A stretch of 64,000 nt of DNA from Perkinsus olseni (GCA_013115135.1 JABANP010000218.1:18155-82154), one strand, 5' to 3'; positions 13,285 to 26,992 are shown, counted from the first letter of the stretch. A program made the numbers and translations. Notes: a model not told the origin generated them from the letters alone.

Positions 13285-13380
13285 ACTGATTAGTAGTATT
13301 ATTCAACTATCATATGATGATAATTGTATCAACACAATACTGATATACCCTATTAGTGGTATTGTAAACTGTTATTACTA

Positions 13381-14347
13381 TTATACCCGCCTTATCCGTT
13401 TTACCCATTTAACGAGAGGTGCAATAGTAGCAAGAGCAAACGGTAGCCTGATAACCTCGCTGATCTCGTTGACAGCAATCTGAATAACAATGGTGAGTAC
13501 CATCTGATGCTGGTGGTGGGGGTATTACCGCGATGCCTAGCTTCCCCAGTGTGGGGTCTATATCCCTTATGTACTTCTCTAGGCCTAGTGAACTAAGCTT
13601 ATTATGTACATAGTCATATGATACATAATCATACTCGAATATAAGGAACCTGTTCTTGTTCATCATACCACAACTATCGCTACTACTTATTATTATTACC
13701 ATGCTATACCACCACCGATATACAGCAGTCCATACCAAAAAACGAAGGGTAAACCATATTTTTGCATATACCCATACTGATATTAACAGTAGTACTAACA
13801 ACATGCTGAGTACTATTGTTATTACCAATCCCTTAGGTTTGGCTCCTGCTGCTGCTGTTGCTGCTTGATTATCTTCTAAAGCTTTAACTCTGTTCTCCAA
13901 TAATGATAGTCTATCATTAATATCAAGATCATTCCTAGTTGTACCTATACATCAGTACAACCCTATTCATATCACCATATTACTACATAATAGTCTCCTA
14001 GGTGGTGTAGTTATCATGACAGGAACCCTTTCCTTGGGTACTGTTGATAACGATCTACGACTACCAATGGCAGCAGCAGCAGCTAGACCACACCCTTGTC
14101 TTAAGACAGAGAAAGAAGAAGAAGACGAGAAAGAAGGAAATAATAAGGACATCAACAACAACAACAACCAACTTTTACATAGTGCTGATAAAGCATGCTC
14201 GTAAACCGCGTGCGCCCGGGTAATCGATTTTGATACCCGCAGCAGTAGCATAATCTCAATCCCGTGGTTGTTATTATTAACTGGTTGTTGTTGTATAATT
14301 GAAGAATGCAGGAAGTGCAGATCAGGAACACATTTATTGAGGTACAT
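13381..14347 (-). CDS. FAM210/DUF1279-type mitochondrial membrane protein
   Basis: FAM210 proteins are inner-membrane mitochondrial proteins with a DUF1279 domain. The N terminus is rich in Arg, Ser and Ala (SRRSLSTVPKERVPV), like a transit peptide. Then a coiled segment, SLLENRVKALEDNQAA. If the hydrophobic stretch beginning GTAATAACAATAGT is spliced as an intron, the next exon reads YGYMQKYGLPFVFWYGLLYI, the typical DUF1279 start. The C-terminal half is YDYVHNKLSSLGLEKYIRD, then NEISEVIRLPFALATIAPLV and KWVKRIRR, matching the end of the domain. Stop 13381-13383. The start is uncertain: there are several Met codons between 14250 and 14347, and the first intron is only tentatively placed. Confidence 0.65.
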
Positions 14348-14426
14348 TCATCAGATGAGGATGATGATGTAATAACAATAACAATATTAATAATCATTAT
14401 TGGTAGTATCTTGTAGGGGCTTCCAA

Positions 14427-17400
14427 GATCAACATCAGATCAGACACATGCCCGTAGGCATCCGGTAAGGAGAGTAGTAGTACCACCACCTACAGTCGAG
14501 TCAATACCGGAGGATCAGGAAGTGGTAATAATAATAATGATATGTATTGTGGTAGTGATGGTAATCATAAATAGGATGCATCATTAAGTAGAACTAAACC
14601 GGGAGTAGTAATAGATGATGCTTATAATACCACAACTTCACCACCTCCTAAGAACCCAGTAGTAGGATCATCAGTCGACGGGTAGTAGTACATGGCAGTG
14701 AGAGTGGTGTTCATGATAACTATATTTAGATTACCAGGGTATGTCGGTGGTGATGTTGTTCATGGTGCTACCACCCATCCAGCTGCTGGCGATTACACAA
14801 GTACCTCTATGGTAGGGGATACATCCCTGTTCTTGCCTAATGTAGTAATGTTATGGTATGGTCTTATAGTAATAATATGGTTAGATACAGCAACAAGAAG
14901 AAGTGGGCGTAGTAGGGGGTAATAATAATCATCATGATCATGATTATTATTATCATACATATGATAATCAACAACACCAACAACAACAGCCATATAACAG
15001 ACTACAACAACATGATTATTATTATTACGATAATAATAATAACAACAATCGTCCACAAGTTTATTATTATCATCACTCACACCGGGCTCCCCATCCCAGA
15101 CAGCAGCAACATCGTCAACAGCATCACAGTAATGCGGTAGTAGGTAGTAATACTATTGAGGAGGTTAATGTAGGGAGACATTGTTGGCATGTTGATGCTG
15201 AGACCATGGGTAATGACCATTGTCATCATCATCATTATCATCATCAGGCAGCTAATCATTACTTGGTAGGTACTCTGTCTGATGATCTTCATACATTTAC
15301 TAAACTAGAGTATGAGGGTAGGTTGAGTATGGTTACCGAGGAACAGATTAGACGTCATGGTAACACCACTCCTGCGTATGTTGATGATGGTGGTTGTTGT
15401 TATAACTAGGTGTTCATCGTTATATGATATCATTCGATAGTGGTGAGATATCCCCAGCTGATGGTGTTGGTTATGCTTTTAGCTCACAATTACCCTGTAA
15501 GAAGAATATACAAAAGTAATAATACAACAACAACCACGACCACGACCACTACCACTTGTTGTTGTTGTTCTTGTCAGGATTGATTCAATATTCCTAAATC
15601 GTCGTGGCCATATCTGCTCACGTACTCATTCTGATGTCAGTAGGCGTCATGCGTTTGTAGCACCATTAGAGTTGGGTAGAGTAGTTGATATCACAGTAGA
15701 TGTTGATAGATGTCTCATCTACTTTGGTGTTTGGGCTCCACCACCACCACAGTCTCACAACAACAATAGGTAGGTTGATGATGATGGTCATGATAAGATT
15801 TCGATCATTGTTCTTATTATCAGGCCTGTCGCCGTGAAGCTAACACCAGAGTATATCATTAATAACTATCATCTCTTGGCATGTGCTACAGTAGAGTTTG
15901 GTGATGTTGCTGCTACATGTCGTTATGGTAATAATAACAGCCCAGTATAACATTATCATCATGATTGTTGTTGTAGGTTCAACTGGCCATTTCTGTACAG
16001 TCCTTAAGAATACTAATGTAACTGTATCATTCATATGCCCTGATAAAAAACAATAACTTCCGGACCATTTCTAACACCTTTCCCCTACTACTACCACTAC
16101 TTCTGCTGCTGATGATGTTGTTGTTGTTATGGTAGATATATCTGTGGTTATATTTCGTATTGGAAATGATAATAATAATCATTCCATCACCCCTCGACAT
16201 TTCCATCACAACTCACGTTCTTCTAGTTGTAGTCATAATAACAAAGGATCATCTGCGTTATCAGCGTTACCAACCCCCTGCTGTTGTTTATTCATATCAT
16301 CATCATGATGATACATAAAGGCAGGGCCTCCCTCAATACTACATAAGCTCTTCCCAACAGTAGTGTCGAGATGCCTCACCTCGGCCACCCTAAACGTCGA
16401 AGGCGGCCTGCCTCTCAATACGTTGTACAGGGGCAAGTATTTAACCTATACCACAACGACACTTAACAACAACAACAAGACCACGACGATGACGATCGGG
16501 ATAATAACCCTTACACATGAGGAGGGGGAGGGTAGTAGTAGTGAGTGCCGCTACGATTGGGGTACAAGGAAATGTGAGAATAGGTGAGGAACGCAACTAC
16601 CATCTTGAGGTCAATAATAATACTATTATTATTAGATTTACTACAATGATGTTATCGGAGTTATCGAGTATTATAACGAAGGTTAATACTACAACTGATG
16701 ATGATGATCTAAGATGTCTTATTATTACACAGAAGCCCGATAATAGGTATTCATGTTAATACTAGTAATGACGATGATGATGATGATACTAGTCCAAGGT
16801 TCTGGGTCAAATGGACTCGACTTAAAGTGGATAGCTCATAACAAGGACAAGGCCAATGACCTTATCATATTATTATTATCAAGTACACCACCACCACCAC
16901 TGCTGCTGCTGCTGTTGATGATGATGACGGTTGTAGGTTGATGAGTGATATTATTACATTACCAATACCCACTATAGCAGTGATGTATGGCCATGCTACG
17001 GGTAATACTGACAACAACAACACCACCAACAGTCTACTATGTCTTGTTGTTGTTATTATCAGCCGCTGGCCTCTACCGGCCATGTGTTGTGATTATCGAA
17101 TAGTCCACAAGGATAATAAAAGTTTATATTTTGTCCCCTGCTGTTAGCTTAGGGATTACACTACACCCCAGGTAACAACACCAACAGCAGCGGCCATGAG
17201 TATAACGATGATGATAGGTATGATTGAACTTTATCAAGAGTAAAGTAGCGTGCAACACAGCTAGGGACATGTTATGTTACTTCACACGTTATAATGCACA
17301 ACAGGCATTACAGGCTGGTATACTGGATTATCTCCACATCAAATACAGAAGTTTCACCATCAGCCACTAGTGGCCGCTATCAATCTTATAACAGTAATAA

Positions 17401-17599
17401 TAATAACCACTCATCATGTATTATGTTACTATTGTTATTATCAGGAGAATATTATCGTTAGACCTTTCAATAAGGAGTCCCTGGGTAAGGTGAAGAGGGG
17501 CATGTATGATACTGTCATAAAGAATCTCATACATCATGACGATGATGATGCTATGGGGATCAACAGGTTATTATCCAGTCCACGATCCAGTTTGTGATG
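14427..17599 (+). CDS. Unrecognised multi-exon gene(s) with a SPRY-like beta-sandwich segment
   Basis: I do not recognise this product. Open exon-like stretches on the plus strand begin with a Pro-rich segment (VVVPPPTVESIPEDQE, near 14480), then a Tyr/His/Asn/Gln-rich low-complexity exon ending VGRHCWHVDAETMG (about 15170-15210) and LEYEGRLSMVTEEQIRRHG. A conserved-looking core follows at 15412-15770: ISFDSGEISPADGVGYAFSS, LPCKKNIQ, then RIDSIFLNRRGHICSR and LELGRVVDITVDVDRCLIYF. Its alternating hydrophobic pattern looks like a SPRY or lectin-like sandwich. Then come PVAVKLTPEYIINNYHLLAC and STGHFCTVLKNTNVTVSFIC (to about 16050). Later stretches (YDWGTRKC near 16555; NAQQALQAGILDYLHIKYRS near 17320; KESLGKVKRGMYDTVIKNLI near 17490) may be the same gene or another. 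For 16100-16900 I cannot choose reading frame or strand. Exon edges are not given. Confidence 0.4.
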
Positions 17600-18010
17600 A
17601 TGTATTATTGTTATCATGTGAGTTTAGTAATATCCCTCATTAACTATCATATATAATGATGTTGAGTTCATAACATAATAATTATACCACTACTACTACC
17701 ATCATGACGCTTTCTCTAGTAGGTTATGATGATGTTGTTAGTATTACGATCCGTACGCCTCTGTCGGAGTATTATTACAACTACTACAAGGGGTTGTTTT
17801 ACCATTCCATGCGGTTGATTCACATCCTCATTAGCCCCTGAGGAGGAGCAGCTGCTTATATCATCATCCGTGCAATTATTGTGTTATTATTAGTAGCATT
17901 ATTAAAAAGATGATGATTCGTTATGATATCCTTTTTGTAGTTCACTTTATGATTATCAATCTATGGTATCAATACAGTCATTACTAGTATTACCATAATT
18001 ACAATCAATA
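17600..18010. other. Spacer, no gene seen
   Basis: AT-rich sequence with TAC and ATT runs and stops in all frames. I see no supported exon; it may hold the promoter of the exostosin-type gene. Confidence 0.35.
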
Positions 18011-19800
18011 ATGAGGAATAGGGATTCAACAGCAATCGATAATAACATGACAGCCCTAGAGGAAGACGAGGTAGTAAAGATTAGTGGAAGCTGTGGTATC
18101 GCCTATCAGGTATTATATCACTTCGATCATACAACAACATCATCATCGAGGGTAGGGGTGAGTGGTGGTGTTATACTACCCGTCATTTCCATTGGCTGTA
18201 TTATCAATAATAGTGATGCTCAATACTACAACTACTCTACAGACCACCACCAGCAGCACCAGCACCAGCAGCAGCTGGTTGTCGATGATGATGATGGTCA
18301 TGCCCAATATCTTAACTGATATACTGCTACCCCTTACCGAAGCATCATCATCATCATGTCCCCCTCTTGTCAATAAAGTATCACAACCATTATCCAGTAC
18401 CATACCAATAAAAGTGTAATACTTATCATCAATAACCCACCACTACCAATGATGATTACGTCGTGATGTTAGGTATGTATGGGGTGATGATGACGATGAT
18501 GGTAGTAGTTTTGGTAGAGATGCGGTATCAATAAGACAAATTGGTGATAAGGTGTATAAACTAAGGGAGAAGGAGTTGGACAACCCAGAACTATCACATA
18601 ATCAATTTCTTGCTGAATTATTGGTAGTAATAATAATGCCAACAGTCAGTATGGTTATGATGTTGTTGGTTGTGATGATAGATACATAGATCGTTATTGA
18701 AGCATAGATGGCGAACAGCAGACCTATACACAGCAGATCTCATATTTGTAATACTACTACCACTACGACCACTAGTACTACCTTTGTAGGTACCATATTA
18801 TGGTAGACTGACGAAAGGTAAGGGTCTAGAATCATACCGTCGACAAATGGCTCAGGCATCATTAAATCTAATACGTGAATCCATTAATGCCAATGGTGCA
18901 GCTAAGATACTCATGGTACATTCTAGTACTAGAGATTGGCCTACCATATTCACTAAAGAGATGTATGAGTATTTGATATCTGATAAAGTTATTGTTGCTG
19001 CATTGGAAGGGTCCAAGGGTGATCAAAGACCCACTGCTTTTACATTTAATAAAACTAAAGATATATCAATACCCTATGTTATACATTATAAACATGTTAT
19101 TGACGCATTTAGACTCTTCAATAACACTAACAGCAGCAGCGATGCAACGATACATGATGATTCTATAAAGAAAGATATTTTTATTGAGATGACTTGTTCA
19201 GCAACACATCGTTATAGAAAATACTTTGCTAAGGTATTGAGGGAGGCACCAGAATTAAAAAATAAAAACTTACACATCTTTGTTAAGGATAAGAATAATG
19301 TGAGCTCCTCCTCCTCGTTGTCGTCGTCGTCTACCTCTAAAGATCATCATCGTAGTAATGATACTACGTTGATGATGATATCATCTAGCATGAATCGCAT
19401 GGCGAGAGCATTATTTTGCCCAGTGCCAAGGGGTATTACATCAACATCAAGAAGATTATACGAGGCGATAATCAACATCTGTATACCGATAATACTCAGC
19501 AATAACTTTCGTATACCATTCACTACCTATCACCATCATAATATTGATATTGCACATCATCTAGGTGTTGTTGATAGTAGTAAATTTATATTAAAATGGA
19601 ATGAATCAGAAATTAAGGATCTTCCTAAGTATCTAGTACATAACATGAGTGATGACATTATCAAATCCATGCAGCATGAGCTGATGAGAGTGCGTAGTAG
19701 ATATGTATACAGCCAAGAGCCTTATTGGCAGCTACATCCTGATGCTACTGATACTATCTTACAGCTTATATATAATAAGTATAATAATATTACTAAATGA
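18011..19800 (+). CDS. Exostosin-type (GT47) glycosyltransferase
   Basis: Exostosin-family enzymes transfer sugars in the secretory pathway. The last exon, 18847-19800, is unusually long for this region and uninterrupted. It contains the family hallmark near its middle: ALFCPVPRGITSTSRRLYEA followed by IINICIPIILSNNFRIPFTT (the F-C-x-x-P-R-G...R-R-x-x-x-A...P-V/I-I pattern of nucleotide-sugar binding). Upstream in the same exon, AAKILMVHSSTRDWPTIFT and an insert of Ser and Asn runs. A preceding exon supplies LLKHRWRTADLYTADLIF (near 18690-18750), the conserved 'A-D-x-F' strand, and another gives VSIRQIGDKVYKLREKELD (near 18510). The first Met used (18011) opens an Asp/His/Gln-rich stretch whose membership in this gene is unproven. 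No signal peptide or membrane anchor is seen; it may be in an unplaced first exon. Confidence 0.7.
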
Positions 19801-20046
19801 TGATGATGATGATGGCCATCATGTCTGCTCCCTGTATTAATCATCATTCTTGCCCTCATTATCATCACCTTCCTGTTGTTTGTGACTGTTCGCGGTAGAG
19901 GGCCCTTTAAGTGATATCATTCTTCTTGTTATTATTGTCATCATTAGCGATCAATAAGCCAACATGTGAATGATAGGTGTAGTGTAAATTAATAACCGTC
20001 TGCTCCACGGTCTCCGTGCGAGGTGCTCCACAGTGCTATAACCATC
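19801..20046. other. Spacer between exostosin-type gene and CDC6
   Basis: Starts with an (ATG)n run directly at the stop codon. No gene seen; presumably 3' UTR of one gene and promoter of the next. Confidence 0.35.
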
Positions 20047-22415
20047 ATGTCCTCTTCCTCCTCGCCTCATGACGACACACAGGGAACAGCATCATCTTTA
20101 TTACTGTCTGTTCAACGTACCCTGGCTGACACCTTTACACCACCAGTGATACCACTACTGACATCAGCTCGTTGTCGTTATTATTCTTAACAGCAGGAGT
20201 AACAGCAGAATTGCTATCAGGTACTCTTAGAACGAGATGCAGAGAAAGCAAATATAACAGCATTTCTCAATAATAACAGCAACAAGAGTCCTAGGAGCTC
20301 CCCTACCCGATGCCTTTATGTATGTGGATGCCCGGGTACTGGTAAAAGTCTTACCGTACGTGTTGCTGTCCATGAATGGCTAACAACAACAACATCAACT
20401 ACTAAAAGGAGGACTACCTCTGCTGCTGCTGGTGCTGGTGCTGGTGCTGATATTATTAATATCAACGCTATGGGGCTTAAGGATCCTACTGATATCTTTA
20501 CTACAGTTGTAATAATAACCCTTACCACTCTAACGCGCACCAGTGGGCTACTTGTAGTTACGGCAAGAGACGGGATTACCAATTATAACACTGAATACAC
20601 CGACTGCATCAGGGCCCTACGCTAGACCGCAAACAGCACCACCAGCAGCAGCGATGCAAGATACAATGAGGAGGAAGAATAGAAAGAATAATACTCGTAC
20701 TTGTTACAGGGATAAGAAAGAAATACTCGAACAATCTGTATGATGACGATGATGACGATGATGTTCGTCTTTATCATGATGTTTCTTAACAGATATCTGA
20801 TATCATCAAAGTGATAGACAGAAAAAGGAGGAGGACCATCATCATCATTGATGAGATAGATGCTCTATCCAACATCAAAGGTGCTGCCACAACAACTGCA
20901 TATCTTGTTATAGTATCACCACCACCATCACCATCAGGTCCCTCTTATTCTGTTAATAATAAACCCAGAAGAGCAGGAAGATCATCATCATCAGCTGCTG
21001 CTGTCGTCAGTCACAGTGGGGTACCTCCGACCGCTGTTGCTGATGACGGTGATGATCTATCCTTGATACGACTATTATTCGAGATGAGCCAGCAGAGCTG
21101 TAAATTATCAATAATTGGCATTGCAAACACTGTTGATATCGTACGTCGCATATCGACCTACCCCAACTACTCTGTAATAATAACAACATCAACAACAACA
21201 ACCAACGCGGTTCTGTTAGTACTTGAGTTGATGATGCTCTTTTTATCAGTCCTCCGAATGCGAGCACGGTGGCAGTGATGATGATGATGATAAAGTTATA
21301 ATACAGGAAGTAGTATTCAAGCCGTACACTCATCAGCAACTGAAGAGTATATTGAAGCAACGTTTGACAATATCTACTCAACACGACAAGGAAGAACGAA
21401 TAGGAAGAGGGTTCCAAGATGCCGCATTGGACTTGGCATGCAGGAGGGTGAGGAGGGAACTAATAACTACTACGCGTTAGTAGCCTCATCATCATCAGGT
21501 TGCAGCGATACATGGCGACTGTCGTAAAGTCTTGGACGTCTGCCGTCATACCATCACCAATCGTATAGCTGACAGCAATGATAGTCAGGATGATGATAAT
21601 AATAATAATCATGAAGTCACAGCACTAGATGCAATCAAGGTTCTACCGCTGCTGCTGCTGCTGCTAGTGTTGGTGTTGTGATTATGCAGTTGTTTATCTT
21701 GGTAAGGTACTTGACAAATGCTATCGTAAAGATGATGAGATTGACAAGACGGTCGAATGTTTGCCTTTTCAACAGCAGGTCATCATCATGCATTGTTATC
21801 GCCTTGCATTCTGCTTGAGTATTATCCTGTCTATCAGGTTGTCTTAGCGTCTTGCCTCGCTGCTGCTGCTGCTTCGACTGGTGCTGCTAATCAAGATGGT
21901 GGGTCACTAGAGACTGGTATAGATGTAATTAGGGATCATCTCAATAGGTAGTATCACCAATAACAATAATAATAGGTATGTTATCATGAGTAGATACACT
22001 GAGTTGCATAAGATGCCTTCAGTGTCTCGTGAAGCATTCCATGACTATCTACAAGCTATAGCAGTATGATAATGATGATATAACGACGGTTTGTCGATCT
22101 TGTCGATCATGGTTCTCTCAGGGTAATGGTTTAATATCAATCTCATTATCAACAGCCACTAAAGGAGTTAAAAGGGTCCCTCCCCCTACCAGAAGGCGGG
22201 CTCTTCGGTCAAGACCACCACCACCTACTACTACGACTGGTCTCACGATGAATGATCATAGCAACAATGGAGGCTTCATTAGGTGGGGCCATACTCTACC
22301 ACTGAATAAACGTGTGCTTGTTAGGTTCATTGCACCTTTCGAATCGTTATTGCATGGTATATTATCGTATGGCAATAGACAGCATTTTGAGGAGTTTCTC
22401 AAACCATATATTTGA
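20047..22415 (+). CDS. CDC6: CDC6/ORC1-family AAA+ replication licensing ATPase, CDC6-like
   Basis: CDC6 loads the MCM helicase at origins with ORC. The start Met (20047) gives MSSSSSPHDDTQGT. After the first introns, LLERDAEKANITAFL; Walker A is in CLYVCGCPGTGKSLTVRVAV, the GCPGTGKS form typical of CDC6; then NINAMGLKDPTDIF. Walker B is TIIIIDEIDALS (about 20838-20870), sensor 1 is KLSIIGIANTVDIVRR, and the lid has VVFKPYTHQQLKSILKQRL, GFQDAALDLACRRVRREL and GDCRKVLDVCRHTITNRIA. The winged-helix part shows CLPFQQQ joined to VVLASCLAAAAAS, then YTELHKMPSVSREAFHDYL and RRFVDLVDHGSLRV. Asn, Ala and Ser tracts interrupt the domains. The final segment after about 22170 (KRVLVRFIAPFESLLHGILS) is not recognisably CDC6 and may belong to a separate exon or gene. 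ORC1 is the alternative, but no BAH domain is seen. Confidence 0.8.
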
Positions 22416-22789
22416 ATATGATATTACCCATTAATGAAGGTATATAATGACCATTCTCGATAGTACCCGATATCGAAGTTATTTTATCATGCAGTTAGTC
22501 CATGTCTCCTCATTATCATCCACACCTTGTGTTATGTCAGAGTAACAACATTTAAACTAAACATTCACAGAGACAGTGAAATATTATGATAAACAACATC
22601 GGCTGTTGAACAATCGTCGTTGTAATTGTACAAACATTCATCATCATCTTCATCATCAACCAGCTAACTTCACTTTAACAACGCCACTGCTGTTTCGTGA
22701 TTTCTTCTTATTCTTATTACTCCTCCCCTGTGTTGTTGTATTACTAGTAGTGTTACTACCAGAGTTACCTGCCAGCGATGCTCATATTA
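22416..22789. other. Convergent spacer between CDC6-like and RNF10-like genes
   Basis: Both genes end here. The stretch contains a plus-strand open frame of 80 codons (22576-22818) rich in Leu and His, with no recognisable feature. I see no convincing gene. Confidence 0.35.
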
Positions 22790-25398
22790 TCAACTTTCAA
22801 CATGCCTACTACCGGTAGTGATAACTCTATCGAATGCTTCAGCAACATCAAATCCATCGTAATACCGTGATGATGATGGCGGTGGGGGAGCGAACTCTCT
22901 TTCTAATTCCTCTTCTGAATTTAAAGCTTCTTCTTCTGGTGTAAGACGACCTGATAATAATTCAACTATCATACCAACATACCCCTCATCGACTACCAGT
23001 AGTAACCATCCTATAAGTGGTAGTAGTAGTAGGTATACCTCTTCCCATTGATGATGATGCTACTATTGTAGTTGGTTGTGGCGGCCTTGACGATGATGAT
23101 GATACAGTCTGATAATGATATCGAGTATCATCATTGACATTATGACCAGTAGTAATAGTAGTAGCAGCTTACATCATTGATGCTATTGTTGTTGTTAGTA
23201 GTAGTGCGTGATGAATGTACTGTTGGGGCAGTGGATATTAATCTAGTAAACTCTTCCTTATGTATTCTGTCCTCGGCTTCTATTTTCAGTTTATCTTCCT
23301 TATGGGCCTTCCGTCTCTGTTCTTTCCGATATTTATATTTCCTATCGATTTGTGGTTTGAGCGCTTCGATTGTGGCATGTGAGAGCTTAGTAGGTTTGAT
23401 AAAATCAACATCAACAATACTCGCAGTCGATCCTGATGATGAATGAGACGAATAATACTATCAACAACAAGAAGAACCCCTAGTTTAAGCGTTGTTATTA
23501 TTACCATGTACAAGATGTGCCAATGATCTGTATTTCTTGCGAGATGCTATTGACGAGGTATCGTCAATGGCAACATCTTGAATGCTTACAACACGGCATC
23601 TTATCATGCGTGGTAATAAATACCTACCACCGCCACCATGATGATGATGCTGCCGTGTTAGAATGATGATGAAGCAGCAGTTCTTACATCGAATCGAATG
23701 CATCAGGTTTACCAGTATATTCTACCATTAAACATTTAAACCATAAGGGATCAAGATACACATGACCTCCACCATATGATAATTGGTAGAAATACGCATT
23801 AGACGACGACGAAGATGATGATGATGGATGGGGATGGTCAGCAGCATCGTTACTAGTACTAGTAGTAGTATTAACATCACTGCTGTTTGTATTAACAGCA
23901 TGTTGTTGTTGATGATGATGATGATCGTTTTTCCTTCTCTCCTCTGCTTGATCGATTATAGCATTAGTAACAGTATCAGGTATTAATATACCATTATCAT
24001 CAGCATCATCACCCCAGCATCCACGGTCATTACGATCATGATCATCAGCATTATCATGATGGTCCAATGATTCATCTTGTAATTGCTTTAATACATGATC
24101 TCGGGCCATATATACACCCATACATTCCAAATCGTCCACCCATTCCTCGTCTCTTATTCTATTATTCAACCTGTAATAATGATAATCATCATCATCATCA
24201 TCATCACCCGTAGTAACTGTATCATTATCTTCAGATCGTCGTATTGTTATTACCGCTTCAACTCCCTATACAATAATATCCTAACTTCATCATCATTATT
24301 ATCATCATCACCCACATTCACTACTCGAGAATATCTCCATCCAAAATCCCTACCCTACACACAACAGCTATGCATACCCCTGGCAGGCGTAAATGCATGG
24401 GCTGTATATTTATTATGATCATCGTTACTACTACCATTCTAGGTGGGATCTGTATCTTGTTCTTCTTATCGTCATATCCACATTTATGATTGAATGATTT
24501 TTGTAATGTATCAGCATCGAAAGGACGGCATATACCATCGACAACCTCACACAGATTGAATGTTATAATCTGAAGAGGAATACAATCATCATCATCATTC
24601 CCCATGATGATGATGTTGTTGTTATTACATCACCACTTCTGGGTTTACCATCCATTATCTCCATCCTCACCGGCTTCAACTCCCTCAATGTTATTGCAAC
24701 ATTACACACACAGCATTGCCCTATCAATAATAAAACTCATGAAAGCGATAAAAGCGACATGATGATGATGATGATGATTGTTGTTGTTGTTATTACTATA
24801 ATCTTGTAAATAACGTAATGCACATGATAGACACATAACATGGCCACATTCTGGTATGCGGGGTACATCCGCTGTACACAAGCATATCGGGCATATTGGT
24901 AATGATGATTTATCCCAGACTGTTATATCAACACCAACTACATACTTCCATGGTAGGAGATAATCAGGATCTATTAGGACCAGTAAGAGGAATAATGACC
25001 ATGCGTGGCAGCAGGGTATCCTTACCTGCTAGCCTGCCATTCAACATTTCAGTATTCTCTTGATGTAATCTATCATGTTGTTGTTGTTGTTTATTGCTGT
25101 TGTTATCATCATACCGCACCAAAAGACGGTATGTATGGGAGAACTTACCAATCATCCTGTTCTTATAATATCGCCGTCCCTCGGATGATGATGACGAATG
25201 TTGTTGCTGCTGCCAACCATAGTAATAATAATAATCATTATAATAATTACTATTATGATGATGTCGTTGTCGTTGTTGTTGTTGTTGTTGATTTGGTGTA
25301 TAGGTTACGAATCCAGCAAGATCATTGGCATTCAACCAGTGTTTTGATGATGATGATGATGATGATGAGGAGGAGGATGGATTACCCTTTCTGGACAT
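22790..25398 (-). CDS. RNF10: RING finger protein 10 (RNF10-like E3 ligase)
   Basis: RNF10 ubiquitinates 40S ribosomal proteins in ribosome quality control. The start Met of MSRKGNP (25398) is followed by a Ser run and KHWLNANDLAGFVTYTP, the family's 'N-H-L-L-N-F' motif region, then Gln/His/Tyr tracts and RMIGKFSHTYRLLV. After LLDPDYLLPWKYVVGVDIT the RING begins as ICPICLCTADVPRIPECGHV, continues MCLSCALR, and the last pair is QCCVCNVAITLRELKPVRM: a C3HC4 finger in all eight positions. Next, SNAYFYQLSYGGGHVYLDPL and WFKCLMVEYTGKPDAF match the RNF10 'Y-F-Y-Q...H-P-x-N-x-x-C-L' block; VAIDDTSSIASRKKYRSLAH follows, then ALKPQIDRKYKYRKEQRRKA, the basic helix. The end (SEEELEREFAPPPP) is placed at 22790 with less confidence. 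Introns are short and repeat-filled. Confidence 0.83.
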
Positions 25399-25571
25399 AA
25401 TGGTTATACTGTTGTAGTAAGCATTACTCACCAGCAGCAGCAGAGGTAGTAGTAGTGGTGGTGGTATGATGATAATAACACAACATGATTTGAATAGTTA
25501 TATCAAGTGACAATAAGAATAACAGCACATCTTCAGTACATCTACACCACCTTCGTACAGCCTTCGTACAG

Positions 25572-25847
25572 TCATGCAGCACAGTTCATCATGTTCTTAT
25601 TGTTATTCCTTTTTACTATCATAATCTCCTTCAAGCCATGCATTGATGATGTGTTGTTGTTGTTGTTGTTGTTAGTGATATTATAACTACCTGGTCCAAT
25701 ATTAGGATATCTACCACTCGTTGTCAACTTTGTAAAGTCGGTACGTTTACCACCATACCCCAACTGCCTACAACAACTGCCGCTACTACTACTGTTATGA
25801 TGATGATGATGATGATTATCCTGAGAAGGGCAGCAAACAGGAGGCTA

Positions 25848-25878
<31 letters not shown>

Positions 25879-26523
25879 CGTGTTACCTGTGGAGAACTAC
25901 TCTGGCGGCCTCCTGATGATGATAGAGTTGTTGAGGAGTGTGATGATATATTAAATCGAGGGGCCGTAGTAAAGGTACATCCCTTATCATTATGATTATA
26001 CACAGGCAGGCCTCTACGAGTATTACCATGATGTCCTTGACTAAGAATACTTATTATTATTATCATCATCACTCAGTGTATTGTTATTACATAGTTTTTC
26101 TGATTATCTTGTCACTATTATTATGATAAGATAAGTCCGTTAAAGTAGCATATATTCTCTTGGTCTCCTCCATACCACCATCTATCAATGGTAAACCAAT
26201 ACACCACTTTGGACCACCACTCTTGTATGATGATGATGTCGCAGTAGAATTATTATTATCATTGTTGTCGTCGTCATGATGATAATGTGATGATAATGTA
26301 TCACTACTACATTGTGTACTGTTGTTATTACTAAACATACTACCAAATGATGTGCGACCTGATGATGCTGATGATGATGATGATGATATAGATGGTAGTA
26401 GTGCATATCATGTACTCTCTACCTTTCAGTGTTAATCTAGAATATTTAATACCATCTATTGGTGATGACATCTTATTAACACTAGTACGATAAGTGTATG
26501 ATGCTGGTCCAACTGAGGAGGAG

Positions 26524-26555
<32 letters not shown>

Positions 26556-26992
26556 ATCAGTTGTTGTTGGTGGTTATTACCTCTTGTATAACAAGTTTGT
26601 ATATAATTAGGTCTATCACCATAACCACCAATGTTGTTGTTACTACTTTTATTATCATATCTGCCATATTTACACTTCCCCTCCTCCTGCGGCTTCCTCT
26701 TCACATCATCAACCCAACCCATACTACTACCATCATACCTGCATTATAGTGAGTAGTAGTAGTAGTATTGTTATTATCACCATCACCACCACTACCTCGA
26801 TCCTTCTTGCTCCTTCCCACTGCCATGTTTGCTCTCTTGCCATCTATTAGCCTTACCAAATGTTGATGATGATGTACTTATCATCATACCAGAATTCCTG
26901 CTCACTACCACTACTGATGACGATGGTGATACTCTATTATTGTTATCATCACCATTAGCGTACATAACACCACCTTTGGTATTGCTCACCAT
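25572..26992 (-). CDS. SHIPPO / sperm-tail PG-rich repeat (STPG-type) flagellar protein
   Basis: Proteins with PG-rich repeats bind or line flagellar and cortical microtubules. The minus strand has several exons, each with a degenerate repeat: STFGKANRWQESKHGSG at the N terminus (start Met 26992, MVSNTKGGVMY), YGDRPNYIQTCYTRG, VGPASYTYRTSVNKMSSPID, GGPKWCIGLPLIDGGMEE, RGLPVYNHNDKGCTFTTAPR, and finally GRYPNIGPGSYNI (GPGSY being the canonical core). Asn, Ser and His tracts separate them. The assignment rests on these repeats and on spacing, not on a globular domain. With IFT88 in the same region, this supports a flagellated cell, though the genes are not obviously co-regulated. Confidence 0.6.

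Noticed and set aside
20316..20582. Minus-strand 88-codon ORF over the CDC6 Walker region
   Set aside because: Shadow of the plus-strand CDC6 exons, which show Walker A, Walker B and sensor motifs.
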